From Nansenia antarctica (Eukaryota > Chordata > Actinopteri > Argentiniformes > Microstomatidae): DNA of 64,000 nt. The notes beneath the pieces are model-generated. The model did no database searches. It was not told the DNA's origin and saw only the letters and a list, made by a program, of their open reading frames with translations. Below are positions 1-12,006 of this stretch, one piece after another. How positions within the stretch are numbered: position 1 is the stretch's first letter; every line of letters starts with the position of its first letter. The stretch is taken from positions 64,745,694-64,809,693 of the forward strand of contig OZ022344.1 of the NCBI GenBank assembly GCA_963989245.1, written 5' to 3'. The position numbers were made by a program, and so were the translations under genes.

Positions 1-481
1 GTGGGTTGGTCAAAATGGCTCTGATTGGCTGGATGGCTGTTCAATCAATCAAACTTGACTAATCGGTTTTCATGTATGGGGAACTCCGTTTCATTTAATT
101 TGCATTTCTCTCTGCCGTGCACTTGACGCAGGGTTGCCAAGTGGAGGGGATGGAATCATGTTTGAACTGCGAAAGTGCGGGTGTCGTATCTCCCGTAACA
201 ACCACGGCTGCTACATGCCTGCAGACAAGGCTTAAGCCTAGTCCAGGATTAAATCACACTTGCAATGGAAAATCTCCACTGAGGATGCTGTTTAGTTTAG
301 GATAAGGCTCAATCTGCGTCCATGAAACCAGCCCATATAGAGTGGGCTGTGCTGAAGTATATATACTATATGTGCTGTCAACTAAAAGACCCATCTGATC
401 CTCTCAGTCTGTTGCTGTTGGTGGTAGCGTGTGTTACAGCAGTAGAACAGGATCCATGGCTGCCTAGTTTCTCTAGCCTCC

Positions 482-916
482 AAACACACACACACACGGA
501 GACACCCAGAGAGGCACAGAGACAAAGAGAGACACAGAGAGACACAGAGAAACACAGAGCCACACAGAGAGACACAGAGACACAGGGAGACACAGAGACA
601 CAGAGACACAGACACACACAGACAGACACAGAGACACAGAGAGACACAGAGAGACACAGAGAGACAGAGACACAGAGACACAGAGAAACACAGAGCCACA
701 CAGAGAGACACAGAGAGACACAGAGAGACATAGAGAGAGACACAGACACACACACACAGACACAGAGAGACACAGAGAGACATAGAGAGAGACACAGACA
801 CACGCACGCACACACACACACACACACACACAGAGACACAGAGAGACATAGAGAGAGACACAGACACACACACACACACAGACACAGAGAGACACAGAGA
901 GACATAGAGAGACACA

Positions 917-963
<47 letters not shown>

Positions 964-1032
964 AGACACAGAGACACAGAGCCACAGAGCCACACAGAGA
1001 CACACAGAGACACAGAGACATAGAGAGACACA

Positions 1033-1069
<37 letters not shown>

Positions 1070-1168
1070 AGACACAGAGACACAGAGACACACAGAGACA
1101 CAGAGAGACACAGAGAGACACAGAGAGACACACACACAGAGAGAGAGACATACACATACACACACACC
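482..1168. repeat. Complex CA / GACA / GAGACA microsatellite
   Basis: About 690 bp of interleaved CA, GACA and GAGACA units. All frames on both strands stay open for long distances, which gives spurious frames rich in Thr-Gln-Arg-His on the plus strand and Ser-Val-Cys-Leu on the minus strand. None is a gene. Confidence 0.95.
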
Positions 1169-1310
1169 AGCCACCGTGCTCCCACCCCTGGCCACTCCTG
1201 CCCTTGGCCTTCAATCAGACACATGAGTGTCTGCCTAATGTGACAGAGGAACATGTCCACCAGGGCCAGCAGCAGAGACGCTGGGTGACTCTGAGAGACC
1301 TGCCTGGAGC

Positions 1311-1396
1311 ACACACACACACACACACACACGCACACACACGCACACGCACACACACGCACACACACGCACACGCACACACACAAACACACAAAC
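1311..1396. repeat. (CA)n / (CACG)n microsatellite
   Basis: Alternating CA with interspersed CACG, about 86 bp. Confidence 0.95.
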
Positions 1397-1827
1397 CAGC
1401 CATGGGAGGAAAGGGCAGGAGAGGAGAGGAAGTCTGCTTTCAAGAGCATTAATCCGTAGCAAGTCACTGTGCCAATTAGCTAATCTTCATAAGCAGGGAT
1501 CACTTCATGGGTAGATATGCCAAGGTATATGACTTGTAGATTTGAGGTTCTGCACAGTGCCTTTACTGAAGCCAATCCTCTTGAATAAGTCAACTGATCC
1601 ATCAAACTGTATTTGGATAGCACATTCATAAATGTGACACAATGATACAGTGCCCAATGACTCTCATGTCTCTCTAGCCTGACTGCGTTCCCCCCCCCGG
1701 GAGCTAATGCTGTGCTGGTCTGAACCACGTCTGAACCACTGGTCAATGAGCTTAAGTTGTGGTTATTTTGGTCTTGTAGATGGGGTGAGAGACAGGGGAG
1801 AAGGATGAGGGTTTTTACTTTAGGAAA

Positions 1828-2084
1828 GGGGGGAGGGGGGGGGGGGTAGATTATGAGAGATGGTGAGGGGGGGGGGGGGGGAGAGAGAGAGAGAGAGAGA
1901 GAGGATAAATTGTTATACAGTAGGAAGCCCTGATGTATAAATCATGTGAGGGAGTGTACTTTAAACATCTCTGGTATGTCTCTCCTGGTCTGACAGAGAG
2001 AACGAGAGAGAGGGAGGGAGCGGGGGAGAGGGGGAGAGAGAGAGAGGGAGGTAGAGAGAGAGAGAGAGAGATAGAGAGATAGAG
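1828..2084. repeat. G-tracts followed by (GA)n blocks
   Basis: Poly-G runs at about 1828-1846 and 1867-1880 lead into (GA)n. A second GA / GGGA block covers about 1993-2084. The long G runs are candidates for quadruplex formation and for assembly error. Confidence 0.9.
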
Positions 2085-2735
2085 CATTCCAATCAGGCCG
2101 TTATATCCTGCACAAGGCACTGCACAGGGGTATTCAGCCCTTGAGGTTCCAATAGGGATGCTCAGTTCAGAGTGACCTGCAATCTGGGTGTAACCATAGG
2201 CAACAACAGGTGTACACGATACAGGAAATGGAGCAAGTCTTCTCCACAGTCATTGGTGGAGCTGAGTGAGGATTGCGGGAAATGTTTTAAATATGGTTGC
2301 CATATTTTCAGTGTGCATTGTTTGCACAATGTAGCTAATTGTAAAGTCCTATGTAATATAGCATGTTTCACTCGCGATATTCTGATACCAAAGGACACTT
2401 AAATATGGCTAAAGCGATACTTTAACATTAGCTGGCTAACCAACATAACTCAGTAGGCCTACAGTGGCAGTTAACGTGCTGGCTAGCTGTGTAACATCAA
2501 ACGAGGTAATGATGCTTAATGATGTCTGTAGCTACTTTGCAGAAAAATGCCTGGCGAAGATATTTGTGTTAGTCTCTGTTGTGTGGGTGAGTGAAATACA
2601 CTTGTTTTGCCACTTGTGTCACAGTTAGATGACGCTGCAGGCCATTCTGAACTCATCCACCACATAGTTCCCTGGGCAGAGTCACCCCATGCAGTGTGAA
2701 GGCAATCAGGATTATCCCTGTGGACTGGAACACAG

Positions 2736-2738
<3 letters not shown>

Positions 2739-2774
<36 letters not shown>

Positions 2775-2775
2775 C

Positions 2776-2841
<66 letters not shown>
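2739..2841. repeat. (GA)n microsatellite
   Basis: About 100 bp of nearly pure GA dinucleotide with one interruption (GGGAGGCATA) near 2769. Confidence 0.95.
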
Positions 2842-2843
<2 letters not shown>

Positions 2844-3254
2844 TGAGAGAGATGGGAGAGAGATGGCAGTGGGTGATGGTGTTCACTAAGGGAGACAGTC
2901 TGACTGGCTGAACATAGAGAGATAGGATTATGTTATATCAGGTCTATGGGCGGAGGGAGAGAGGGAGAGAGAGGGGGGGGGGGAGAAAGTTGAACAGCTA
3001 GACTGAACATCCTCATTATAGCGGTCATACTATGTTGCACACAACCTGTGAGAGACACTTCAGGTGTCGACATTGGAAATACTGAAAGACATTTTCCATG
3101 TAAAAGGACCCATGAGGAACAACATGTGAAATTCACCAGTGGAGAACCCATTTAGACATTCTTTTACCGTCATTCTATTACCAGATGTAAAATGTACTCC
3201 TCTACCCCACTGTACATTTTCTCTACAGTACATTTTTCAAATGAAATTAAAAAA

Positions 3255-3425
3255 ACGAATACTTCTTATAACATTATGACCGCCAATGGCCCCTGAACCG
3301 AGCATAGATTACTTTTCCTTGCTCTGACTGAGGGATAGATGATTCACTTAGAAAAATGTATTTGTTGTAAGTCTCTTTGGATAAAGGGTGTCTGTTAAAT
3401 GCCAAAAATGTAAATGTAATGATGT
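3255..3425 (+). mobile_element. L2-type LINE 3' end (relic)
   Basis: It aligns by eye with the tails of the two longer L2-type fragments at 9371-9984 and 13246-13994. Shared blocks are 'gccaatggcccctg', 'gattcac', 'ttgtaag' and a 3' tail around 'ctttggataa' and 'gtctgttaaatg', followed by imperfect TGTAAA repeats. Fish L2 elements of the eel UnaL2 type are known to end with this hairpin tail. No coding part is left. Confidence 0.7.
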
Positions 3426-3779
3426 AAATCCACTTCACTTACTGCAGCTCAACAACCAACTCAGACAGTAATTCTGTTACCGTGGAATTAAAACCTATTT
3501 TCCGCCTAAAAACCAGACTCAAACTAAAGTGCTTCTTACATTAGAAATATGACGATCGGTTGCAAAAGCAGGATGCCGTTTGATAGGTAACACCTTGAAG
3601 TCTTGTGTGGATATGCTCAGATCATAGTTCAGAATAACATACTACACATGACCCGGAGATAAAGTAATCAATAATCAAATCTCTTTCGTTTGTTTGTTTG
3701 TTTGTGTTTTGTTCTTTACTGATTTGATTTATTTAGTTCCTTTTCATTAATATTTTTTCTTTGATTTATTTTTCATAAA

Positions 3780-3948
3780 CTGTAATCAAATTCTATGATC
3801 AAGGGAGACTCTCCATAAGCCCCTCAGGGTTTCTTGTCTTCCTTGCACCTACTCTACCTATGATGTATTATGGTTATTGTATGTATGAATTCTTTTTTTT
3901 TACTGTGTGCTAAATAAATTAAAATTAAAATTAAAATTAAAACAGAAT
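3780..3948 (+). mobile_element. Possible LINE 3' tail ending in (AAATT)n
   Basis: An AT-rich 3'-UTR-like stretch runs into four copies of TAAAAT just before 3948, about 80 bp from the donor of LRBA exon 2. A short repeated tail suggests a non-LTR insertion. The family is not recognised. Confidence 0.35.
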
Positions 3949-4027
3949 TTGGGCCCGATCATGGGCCCGTGCAGCTTGGTCTCAGCAGTCTGATTGGCTG
4001 AGGGGCTCGGCGGTGCGCGCGGCCTAC

Positions 4028-4259
4028 CTGCGATCATGCTGTCGGTGGCGGCCACGCGGTCCAGGACCTGCTGGATGAGCGCCGTGTCGGTGCAGGCCTG
4101 CAGGTTGCGGACGCTCTTCTTCAGGATGGCGGTGAAGATGGACCACACCTCGGCCTGGCAGGTGGGCTGACAGCGGTCCAGCAGCTCCACCATGCACACG
4201 ATGCTCTCCGTCTCCTGGATGATGAAGTTCATCTCCAGGTCAAACTGGCCCCCCACCAA
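4028..4259 (-). CDS. LRBA: LRBA coding exon 2 (lipopolysaccharide-responsive beige-like anchor protein)
   Basis: LRBA is a very large BEACH-domain scaffold that regulates vesicle traffic, including recycling of CTLA4 in mammals. This exon encodes 77 codons plus one base of its N-terminal region: LVGGQFDLEMNFIIQ, then CMVELLDRCQPTCQAEVWSI and FTAILKKSVRNLQACTD. It matches what I recall of the vertebrate LRBA N-terminus nearly residue for residue. The acceptor is CTCCAG|TTGGTGGGG and the donor ATCGCAG|GTAGG, both canonical on the minus strand. The phase joins exactly to the CTG end of exon 1. The 'open frame' that extends past both splice sites is intron. The acceptor follows an unusually long pyrimidine tract. 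NBEA is the nearest paralog, but the exon 1 sequence favours LRBA. Confidence 0.93.
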
Positions 4260-4260
4260 C

Positions 4261-4332
4261 TGGAGGAGAGGGAGGGAGGGAGAGAGAGAGAGAGAAAGAA
4301 AGAGAGAGAAAGACAGAGAGAGAGAGGAAAAG
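4261..4332 (-). promoter_or_regulatory. Extended polypyrimidine tract at the LRBA exon 2 acceptor
   Basis: On the minus strand about 70 bases of nearly pure C/T (CT, CTTT and CCCT units) run directly into the CAG of the LRBA exon 2 acceptor. It is both a (GA)n microsatellite on the plus strand and the 3' splice-site pyrimidine tract. Confidence 0.7.
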
Positions 4333-4834
4333 GGGGTTACTACATTGTAACATAGCAGCATAGAAAACATAATACTGTAAAAAGCATGAAACAACTAGGC
4401 ACCACATGACGCAACATCGAAACCTAAATCCAGGCTTGAATATCAATAATCCTACTTATTTCCAGCAGTGCATCAAACCCAGTGAACAAACACCCAGGGC
4501 ACAGAGAGCAGAAACAGAACAAACATCAGAAACACCGTCTTATCATCACTGAGCTTCTTCCCGCACAAACGCAACCGTCTGAAAGAGCCACCCAGGCACG
4601 AGTCCGCTGTCAGCCATCCCCATGGACCACTAGTGCCCGCAAGAAAAAGCTGGTGTGTTTCTAAACATCTGCTCGTGTCTGGACCACGGCGGATGACGTA
4701 GAGAGACGGTCTGGATGAGGAGGCGGGGCTAGCAGACTGTGAGGAGGAGGGTCCTCTCTCGCCGACCCCTACAGTCAGACGCCACCGTCCTGACCTGGTG
4801 TGACTCAGCGATGATGTCATAGAGACATCACATA

Positions 4835-5000
4835 CAGGGTGCGTTCGTAAATTCGCTTTGAGAGCGCCGGAGCGCACACTGGGTTAAACGTCATGGAGCG
4901 ACCAAGTAATTCGTTGTTTTGTTTTTTTTTGCCATTGGACAAGAGGCATTCCGTGACCGCTGAACAGATTTCCAGAGCGTGTTTACGAACGCACCCCTTG
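4835..5000. mobile_element. Short hAT-like MITE
   Basis: The ends are inverted: CAGGGTGCGTTCGTAAA on the left and the complement TTTACGAACGCACCC on the right, about 160 bp apart, with internal GC-rich imperfect complementarity. I recall similar CAGGGTGCGTTCGTAAA termini from fish hAT elements. I could not find a clean 8 bp target duplication. Confidence 0.55.
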
Positions 5001-5312
5001 TCTCATCTGGGATAAAACTACACACGTAGTAGAATGATAGTATGAAATCAATATGCCTTGCTCATTTTATTCCATGGCGAGTGTTTCTGGTTCCAAACTA
5101 GACCTTTAAGCTTTCATGAATATATTAGACCTGAACTTTTTTATTTATTACACCTTAGGGGGCAACACAAACGTTGGCACAACTAGAGGTTGTGTTTACT
5201 GTATGTGCAAAACATCGAAAATGTGAATCTTATTACTTTTCAGAGCAGGGACAGTGCTGAATTAATGTCTTTTTTCTACCTTTGGCTGTGCTCCGCAAAA
5301 GGTTATATACAG

Positions 5313-5360
5313 GGGGTGGGGGAGGGAGGGATGGAGGGAGGGATGGAGGGACGGAAGGGG
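5313..5360. repeat. (GGGA / GGAT)n purine repeat
   Basis: Short tandem GGGAGGGATGGA units. Confidence 0.85.
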
Positions 5361-5726
5361 GAGCTCCTATAGCCAGGAATAATGTTCTTTGTGTCTGGAA
5401 ATAAATTGTACAAGCTATAAATGTCAGGATATGTCACCATCTAATAGTGGTGATGACATTTTTATTATTGAACCCTGCTCAATAGAATGACGATAAGGCG
5501 AAATAACAATGCACATGTCAAAATGAATATTGTACGGTCGGCAAACGCGCTCGCTAAATCTACGATTGCGAGGGGGCTGGAACCCAGAAGAGCGATGGCT
5601 GTCATTTGCCACGGGACAGGCGGTGGAAACAATTTGATTGGGCGCTGGGAATGATCTACATCCGTTGGATGGAAACTGTCCCATTAGAATGAGTGAAGGA
5701 GGAGGAACTGATAAGGGAGGAGGGGA

Positions 5727-5887
5727 TGGGGGGGGGGGGGGGGGGCAAGGTGTCGCCGTGCACACACGCACACGCACGCGCACACGCACGCACACACACA
5801 CGCACACACACACGCACACACACACGCACGCACACACACACACATGCACACACGCACACACATGCACACACACACACACACACACAC
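5727..5887. repeat. Poly-G run followed by (CA)n / (CACG)n
   Basis: A G-tract of about 20 bases at 5727-5746 is followed by about 130 bp of CA and CACG dinucleotides. Confidence 0.95.
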
Positions 5888-6070
5888 CAGTTCCTTCAAA
5901 GTACAGTCGTACAAACGTCCTTCAATCAGACACCGTCACCTAGACGTGAGGACTAGTCTGAGGGGGACAGCACAAACACAGCTCCTGTCTGAAGCCACAA
6001 CTCAACCCCACCCTCTGATGACATGCTCAGCGGGGGAGGCCTTCTTCTAGTATTTGTTTACTGTGTGGGG

Positions 6071-6279
6071 AGAGCTAATGGTAGCCTTTGGGGGTGGTTA
6101 GAGTTGGGAGACGGGGGGGGGGAGACGGGGGGGTGGTGGGAGGGGCACAAATAAATAAAAGATGAAATAAATAATGCAATGTAAATCAATTGTTCATGAG
6201 AAAGCGGTTGTCCTTCGGCCCCGCCCACCCCCGTTCCACCCCCCAACTCTAACACCCCCCCAAGGCTACCATTAGCTCT
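6071..6279. mobile_element. Inverted-repeat element (MITE-like)
   Basis: Left arm 6071-6109 begins AGAGCTAATGGTAGCCTT. Right arm 6241-6279 is its complement, ending AAGGCTACCATTAGCTCT. The arms pair over about 38 bp with few mismatches around an AT-rich centre of about 130 bp. No coding capacity. It could be a MITE or a local inverted duplication. Confidence 0.55.
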
Positions 6280-6371
6280 CACCTCTCACCCCCCCCACTC
6301 CCCCCACGGCCCCTCCCACTGCAGTCGCTGATAAATCACACGCCCTCGTCCACGGAGGGTGAGCAGCATTT

Positions 6372-6424
6372 GCATTATTGCCCCCCCCCCCCAGTCCCCC
6401 CCCCCCAGTCCCCCCCTCCCCGCC
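6372..6424. repeat. Poly-C tracts
   Basis: Three long C runs separated by AGT, forming three partial copies of CAGTCCCCCC. A G-rich counterpart occurs at 6110-6136. Confidence 0.85.
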
Positions 6425-6532
6425 CCATGATTGCAGTAGGGTTTGCGTTAACGGTTGTTTCTTGGCGCAGCATCGCCACGGTAACAGGTGATTTATGAGC
6501 CTGACATTCTGGACGAGTCACCCATCAGTCAG

Positions 6533-6561
6533 GTGGCGGCGGCGGCAGCGGCGGCGGCGGA
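6533..6561. repeat. (GGC)n trinucleotide repeat
   Basis: Nine or so GGC / GCA triplets. In one frame they give a run of alanines, but no gene context supports translation. Confidence 0.8.
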
Positions 6562-6691
6562 GGGAGGAGTCACTCCGGGGCGCTGCAGCACTGCGGTGGC
6601 AGCCAGGCCTCGGTGGAGGTCAGCCGGCCGTAAAACACTCCCAACATTAAATACTGGAGGGTGGTTTATCTAATACCACTTTCACTCACTC

Positions 6692-6692
<1 letters not shown>

Positions 6693-6738
<46 letters not shown>

Positions 6739-6835
6739 CTATGTGCGTATGTATGTGCGTGCTACGTGCATGCGTGTGTGCATGCGTGCTTACGTGTGTG
6801 CTTACGTGCGTGCTTATGTGCGTGTGTGTGTGTCT
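6693..6835. repeat. (TG)n then degenerate TGCG / TGTA repeat
   Basis: About 40 bp of pure TG followed by about 100 bp of interrupted TGCGTG / TTACGTG units. The upstream flank (about 20 bases including CACTTTCACTCACTCACTG) is shared with the repeat at 7880. Confidence 0.9.
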
Positions 6836-7309
6836 CTCTTTTAATTTAGCGACTGCCGGTGCAAGGTGCACAGCTGAGGGCTAACAGAGGACTGGCCAGC
6901 CCAGTAAATGAGCGCCGCAGCATTTGTATTAAAGGCAGCCATGCGTGTGTACTAGCTTAGATTTTAATGAAGGTCTAATATAGATGGCCGCAGCAGAGAG
7001 CCAGAGAGCTATAGTTAGGCCCTGTAGACTGCAACTTGGAGGAACGCAAAAAGCTTAAAGCTTAAAGGGACAAAAAAATATACATTTCTGCCTCGGTGTG
7101 TCACCTGAATGAAGGCATGTGGCTGATTGCAGGAGTTAGAGTGGAACGAGAACGGGACCCCTCCTCGACCTCCTGTTTCACAATACTCTGACCGATGTGC
7201 CTCCGGAAACAAATACGAAAAATAATATCCAGTATGTGGACGGATTTGGTGGAGACGTGAGTCATGTGTTTAAACGTGGACGTCCCAAGGATGTCTCGTC
7301 TCTAACATA

Positions 7310-7640
7310 GTGTTAGACTTTTGGTTAAACATTGATTTGTTTACTACAGTTTGTTTATTCGGTATGTTTCTTTGAAACTATGAGATTGGTTAATGAGTTG
7401 ATACTCTATTCTCATTCTTACAGTGTTGTGCAATAATGTGATTGTGAGCTAAACCTGTGTAGTAGATAAAGGTTGTGTTAAAACAGCACAACACAATCGT
7501 GAATCGATTACCAGAGTTCACCATTCATGTCTAGTGTTCACATGCGTAGTTAACAACACGTCTCGAGTCATCACATCAGATATTCCTCACGATTTCCTTA
7601 AAAATTAGGAAATTAAAAATGTTACTTGTGTGTAGTCCAC
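7310..7640. repeat. Diverged duplicated segment (copy 1; partner at 28195-28450)
   Basis: Blocks here, such as GGTATGTTTCTTTGAA, the GCGTAGTTAACAACACGT region, CTCGAGTCATC and CCTCACGAT, occur in the same order near 28230-28412 with substitutions and small indels. It is either an old interspersed element or an old intronic duplication. Confidence 0.45.
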
Positions 7641-7878
7641 TTTTATCATGTCCATAAGCGACTGAAGTTGTACTGGGGAATGAATTAAAGTCTTTACATT
7701 TCCGGTCCTTTCTCTATTTTTAATAATGATACCGTTTTTTTAAAATATTTATTCATACATTCAGTACCAGACATAGATTGCTAGAAGGATGTTTCAGAAA
7801 TTCAGATGAGACTATTATAAGTCAAGTACTGTACGTTTAGCCCGAGGGATGTTAAGGAAATACCACTTTCACTCACTC

Positions 7879-8037
<159 letters not shown>

Positions 8038-8632
8038 TATTGGAATATGAACATGGCAGAATTTTTGCTAAAAACAGCAATCTCCAGTTCATGTTTCAAA
8101 GTGGGTATCTGAATTTGAAGTTATGCAAATGTCCCGGTGTCCTTGAAGTACCCTTACGACAAAAGTTGCCTGACTGAAGAAGTATTTGGTAATTACAATT
8201 AATATCAAACTGGCCTTCATACTTGATAACAATCTTATCATCCTTTACAGAGAAACTTCCGGAAATAAAAAAATAAAAAAAGACCTCTGCTTAAATATCA
8301 GAGCTGCATTAGAGCTTAATTATAGGAATCTGTCATTTGTTATCATCATCCTCTGCCCGGCGTTGGATCGAGAGAAACCCACCTCATATTTCACTGTTGA
8401 TATTCAGATAAGAACTTTAATTACAGTAATTAAGGCTGTCTTGATCCAAAGCTTCTTTTTCAGAGGCTTCATGTGTTAAAAGTTCATCTCTGGGTGCTAA
8501 TGCTGCTTTGATTTAGTTTAGGTTCAAGCACTTGTGGAGAAATAGTTTTTTGGATGTGCATTCCTAGTAGAGTAGCAAGTAGAGCCTCCCCTGTTGAGCA
8601 AGTTCCCCTAAAACATTGACATTATATTTGAC

Positions 8633-8835
8633 ATTTTAACCATTTAGCAGATGCTTTTATACAAAGCGACTTACTCTACTTAATTAGAGATTACAGGGAC
8701 AGTCTCCCTGAAGTAACTTAAGGCTGAGTGCATTACTCAAAGGCACACTAGTGGTGGTGTTCCCAGGTTGGAGTTGAACCTGTGACCTTCTGATCACCGG
8801 TCCAACTCACTATCCACTAGGCCACCACTACCCAC
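8633..8835 (-). mobile_element. tRNA-derived SINE with L2-type tail (copy 1)
   Basis: Read on the minus strand it starts with an A-box-like TGGCCTAGTGGAT and a B-box-like GGTCACAGGTTCAA. It ends in the hairpin tail containing AAGTCGCTTTGTATAAAAGC (the UnaL2-type tail used for LINE-mediated retrotransposition). It aligns along its length with 10914-11127. Confidence 0.75.
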
Positions 8836-9370
8836 TATAACGTGCATCCACAGACCACACGGACATGTCTTAGCACACTACAGGGACTTTGGTTTTATCC
8901 TTTAACCAGAACAGTAAACTATTCTTTCAGGAAAATGTACCAGAGCTGTCAGTGTCAATTAGATAAACATAAAACACCCTTTTTCCAAAGCCGAGCCAAA
9001 AGGGAATGAAAACCCCTCAGATGAAAGAGCAGGCTAACAGTCAGTGGCCTATATTCTCAGCTTCCTTTAATGTGCCTCTTTTGAGCCACGACACGGCTCG
9101 GAGTGGGAGCACAGCAGCAGTAATTGTGGTGAGTCACAGAAACACAACGTTCGGCACATTGATTCACTCAATCAATGAGGACGTCATCCGGTCAGAGAGA
9201 AAACAACAGATGTCCTGACTCAACCTTGTGGTGCACCGCATGACAGTGAACTATGACCTACGTCTATTAGCCATCTCCCTGCATGGTCTGGGCCGTCTGG
9301 AACAGAACCAGGCTAAATCAATGATTGTAGGGCAGAGGTCAACGATAGTTTGAAAAAGTAGTATTTACTG

Positions 9371-9984
9371 CAGATTCAAGACCCTGGTGCTTGCATACCA
9401 GGCAGCTAAAGGGACAGCCCCTGCCTACCTGAAGGAAATGGTAACCCCCCAAACCCCTGCCCGCTCACTCCGCTCCTCCACCTCGGCTGGCCGACTGGCC
9501 CCACCTCCTCTACACAGCAGTCGGGCTGCCCGATCACGTCTCTTCACAACACTGGCTCCCCGCTGGTGGAATGAGCTCCCCACGGCCGTCAGAACGGCTG
9601 AGTCACTACCCATCTTCCGTCGTAGACTGAAGACCCATCTCTTCAGGTTACATCTTAACTGCTCCTCCTGAGACATATTCTGACCCTTACCACTACGTCT
9701 CCTAAAGACACCCGCTTTCCCCTCTACTGTGTCCCTAAGAACTTCTATTGCCCCCTTGTACTGTTTCTCAGTTTCTCCCGGAAAAAAAAAAAAAAAAGTT
9801 TTAGTAGAAGGCGATAGGGAGAAGGTTTTTTCTTCTATCAGTGGCCCCGGGCCCGAGCTAGATTACTCTTCCTGCAACGAATGGTGGATTGCTGATTCAC
9901 ATGCTTAGTATTCAAATGTATTGATTGTAAGTCGCTTTGGAATAAGGCGTCTGCTAAATGCCCAAAAAAAAAATGTAAAAATGT
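9371..9984 (+). mobile_element. L2-type LINE, 5'-truncated, with C-terminal ORF remnant
   Basis: A frame of 94 codons (9387-9671, ATG-less in the real element) encodes the C-terminus of an L2-family reverse transcriptase: residues such as AYQAAKGTAPAYLKE, RSLRSSTSAGRL, then ARSRLFTTLAPRWWNELP and RRRLKTHLFRL. It ends at a stop at 9669-9671 and is followed by a 3' UTR and the tail TAAGTCGCTTTGGAATAAGG near 9928-9947. The N-terminal endonuclease and polymerase parts are missing, the normal outcome of incomplete reverse transcription. It lies in LRBA intron 1 in the opposite orientation to the gene. Confidence 0.85.
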
Positions 9985-10290
9985 ACTGGAGTGGAAAAAA
10001 TAACTTTTCTGAAAGTGCCACAGGTCACTCTAGGTTTAGGGCTATTCAGCAACATAGCAACTGAATAGTTCATGAAGTAGCTTGTGATTAAACAAGCGTC
10101 AAAACAATAGCTTGATATTCTGCTGACTCAAGTTTTTAACCTAGCCCATTACAAACTTCATTCAACCTCATTCAACCTCAACCTCACCCTCACAAGAGCA
10201 TCAAGCCTCTAACCAGCCCTGCAGTCATCCTGACTGTGTCTCTCCCTAAGGAGTGTGTGAGTTGCTCCGTGACTGTCATGTTGATGGCAG

Positions 10291-10480
10291 CAACACGCAC
10301 ACACACACACAACACACAACACACACAGACAACACACACACACACACACAGACACAGACAACACTACACAGACAACAAACGCACACACACAACACACACA
10401 GACAACACTACACAGACAACAAACACACACACACACACAACAAACACACACACACAACACACACACACAACACACACAAC
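10291..10480. repeat. (CA)n / AACACACA microsatellite
   Basis: CA repeats with periodic AACACACAGACAAC blocks, then a C-rich flank. Confidence 0.95.
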
Positions 10481-10658
10481 CCCCACCCGCCCCCCCCTCT
10501 CCCCATCCCTCACACAGCCCTGCTCTCCCATGTCTAACCCGGTTCTTTGTTCCAGCCAGTCACCAGATCCGTGGCGGGGTAACTTAGCCTGGGCCCTGTC
10601 TGCTCGCCCCTGAGGCCTGGCTGAATTAATCATGAGTGAGCAGCCAGCAGAGAGGACA

Positions 10659-10698
10659 CACACACATACATACCGACACACACACACACACACATACC

Positions 10699-10744
<46 letters not shown>
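10659..10744. repeat. (CA)n microsatellite
   Basis: CA repeat with two ATACCGA interruptions. Confidence 0.95.
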
Positions 10745-10745
<1 letters not shown>

Positions 10746-10913
10746 CAGAGTGCAGCACACAAGCCAGCCTCTCCACACGGACACCCAGCAGGGGAGATGA
10801 GTGGAGGAGTGGAGGAGGAGGGTGAGAGGTTGTGGCAGGCGGAGAGTCCAGAGGGAGAGAACAGCCTTGACTCCCGTGTCCCCTGTCTGGAAAGACGACT
10901 CCACAGATCCTTA

Positions 10914-11127
10914 CATTTTTCATTTTTTAGTACACCCATTTAGCAGACGCTTTTATCCAAAGCGACTCACAATTAGAGATTACAGGGACAGTCTCCCTGG
11001 AGTAACGTAGGGCTAAGTGCCTTACACAAGGGTACACGACGTAGTGGTGGTGTTCCCAGGTGGGATTTGAACTCATGACCGTCTGATCATCAACCAACTC
11101 GATATCCACTAGGCCACCTCTACCCCC
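10914..11127 (-). mobile_element. tRNA-derived SINE with L2-type tail (copy 2)
   Basis: Minus strand: A-box-like TGGCCTAGTGGATATC and B-box-like GGTCATGAGTTCAAATCCC, a body shared with copy 1 (GTAATCTCTAATTG), and the tail GAGTCGCTTTGGATAAAAGC then GTCTGCTAAATGG. Better preserved than copy 1. Confidence 0.8.
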
Positions 11128-11496
11128 AGAGGGACAGAAAACAGTTCCCTTATTGGAAAGTCGACATAAGAAATCCCAGTCTTTGGAAGAGTCTTTCCTG
11201 TCATTGGAAGGTCACTAGGGATTGACATTTGGGAACGCCTAACCCAGAATCCTACTGTAAAGTTATTGAAAAGCCCTCAGCAGAATCCTACATGACTGGA
11301 TCGTACACCAGAATTCTGGGTGTAGAAAGGAGGCTGGGTGGGGCTGATGATTATGGAGGCCGAGGCCTGTATGTGGAAGGGAGGGAGGAGCAGGGTTGGA
11401 CCCAGACATTGTTCTAGATCACAGAGAGTTGTCAGAGATCCTGGAGGGCAGTAGCCTCGTACATGAGGAAGAGATCAGAATCACCCATGTCACACG

Positions 11497-11502
<6 letters not shown>

Positions 11503-11549
<47 letters not shown>

Positions 11550-11897
11550 CCTAGTACATGAGGAAGAGATCAGAAGCGCCCATGCAGACAGTCATATGAT
11601 GCTGTAGATTGGAGCTGGCAAGATATGATGGGTCGTTTGTACCACAGGGGAAACTGCTGCACACAGAGTGACCACCAGACACAGGGCTGTGAGGCTCAGA
11701 CACTGTGTGTGTGTGTGTGTGTGTGTCCATTATTAATGCCTTCCCTTCCGCTCCTCTCCTAATGAAAGAGCGTGTCAATTCGGGGTGGAATCCTTTGAAT
11801 TACAAGTAATTTGCCTGAAGGAGGCGCTCACACAATGGAATCAAAGCTCAAAGCCCCTGACAAATCCATATTACTGTTCTCTGTGTCTGCAGAAGCC

Positions 11898-11953
<56 letters not shown>

Positions 11954-12006
11954 TGTGTGGACGCATGTGTATGTGCGTATGTGTGTATGTGCATGTGTGC
12001 GTGTAG
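11503..12006. repeat. Cluster of three (TG)n microsatellites
   Basis: Pure TG at about 11503-11547, 11703-11727 and 11900-11945, the last followed by TGCG / TATG variants to 12006. A short direct repeat (GTACATGAGGAAGAGATCAG) flanks the first block on both sides, at 11459 and 11555. Confidence 0.9.

Larger units (their letters stand above)
1..4027 (-). other. LRBA: LRBA intron 2 (partial, runs off the left end)
   Basis: This stretch follows the splice donor of LRBA exon 2 (minus strand, GT at 4027-4026), so it is intronic. I see no coding exon in it. Positions 1-481 and 1397-1825 are unique-looking sequence with nothing I recognise. The rest holds the simple repeats listed separately, a LINE 3' tail near 3255-3425 and an AT-rich LINE-like tail ending near 3945. 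Positions 2085-2738 and 2842-3254 also show nothing I recognise. Confidence 0.75.

Noticed and set aside
378..1467. Three long overlapping minus-strand open frames (up to 361 codons) rich in Val-Cys-Leu-Ser
   Set aside because: They are translations of the CA/GACA microsatellite; every frame of such a repeat is open. No domain, splice signal or conserved start.
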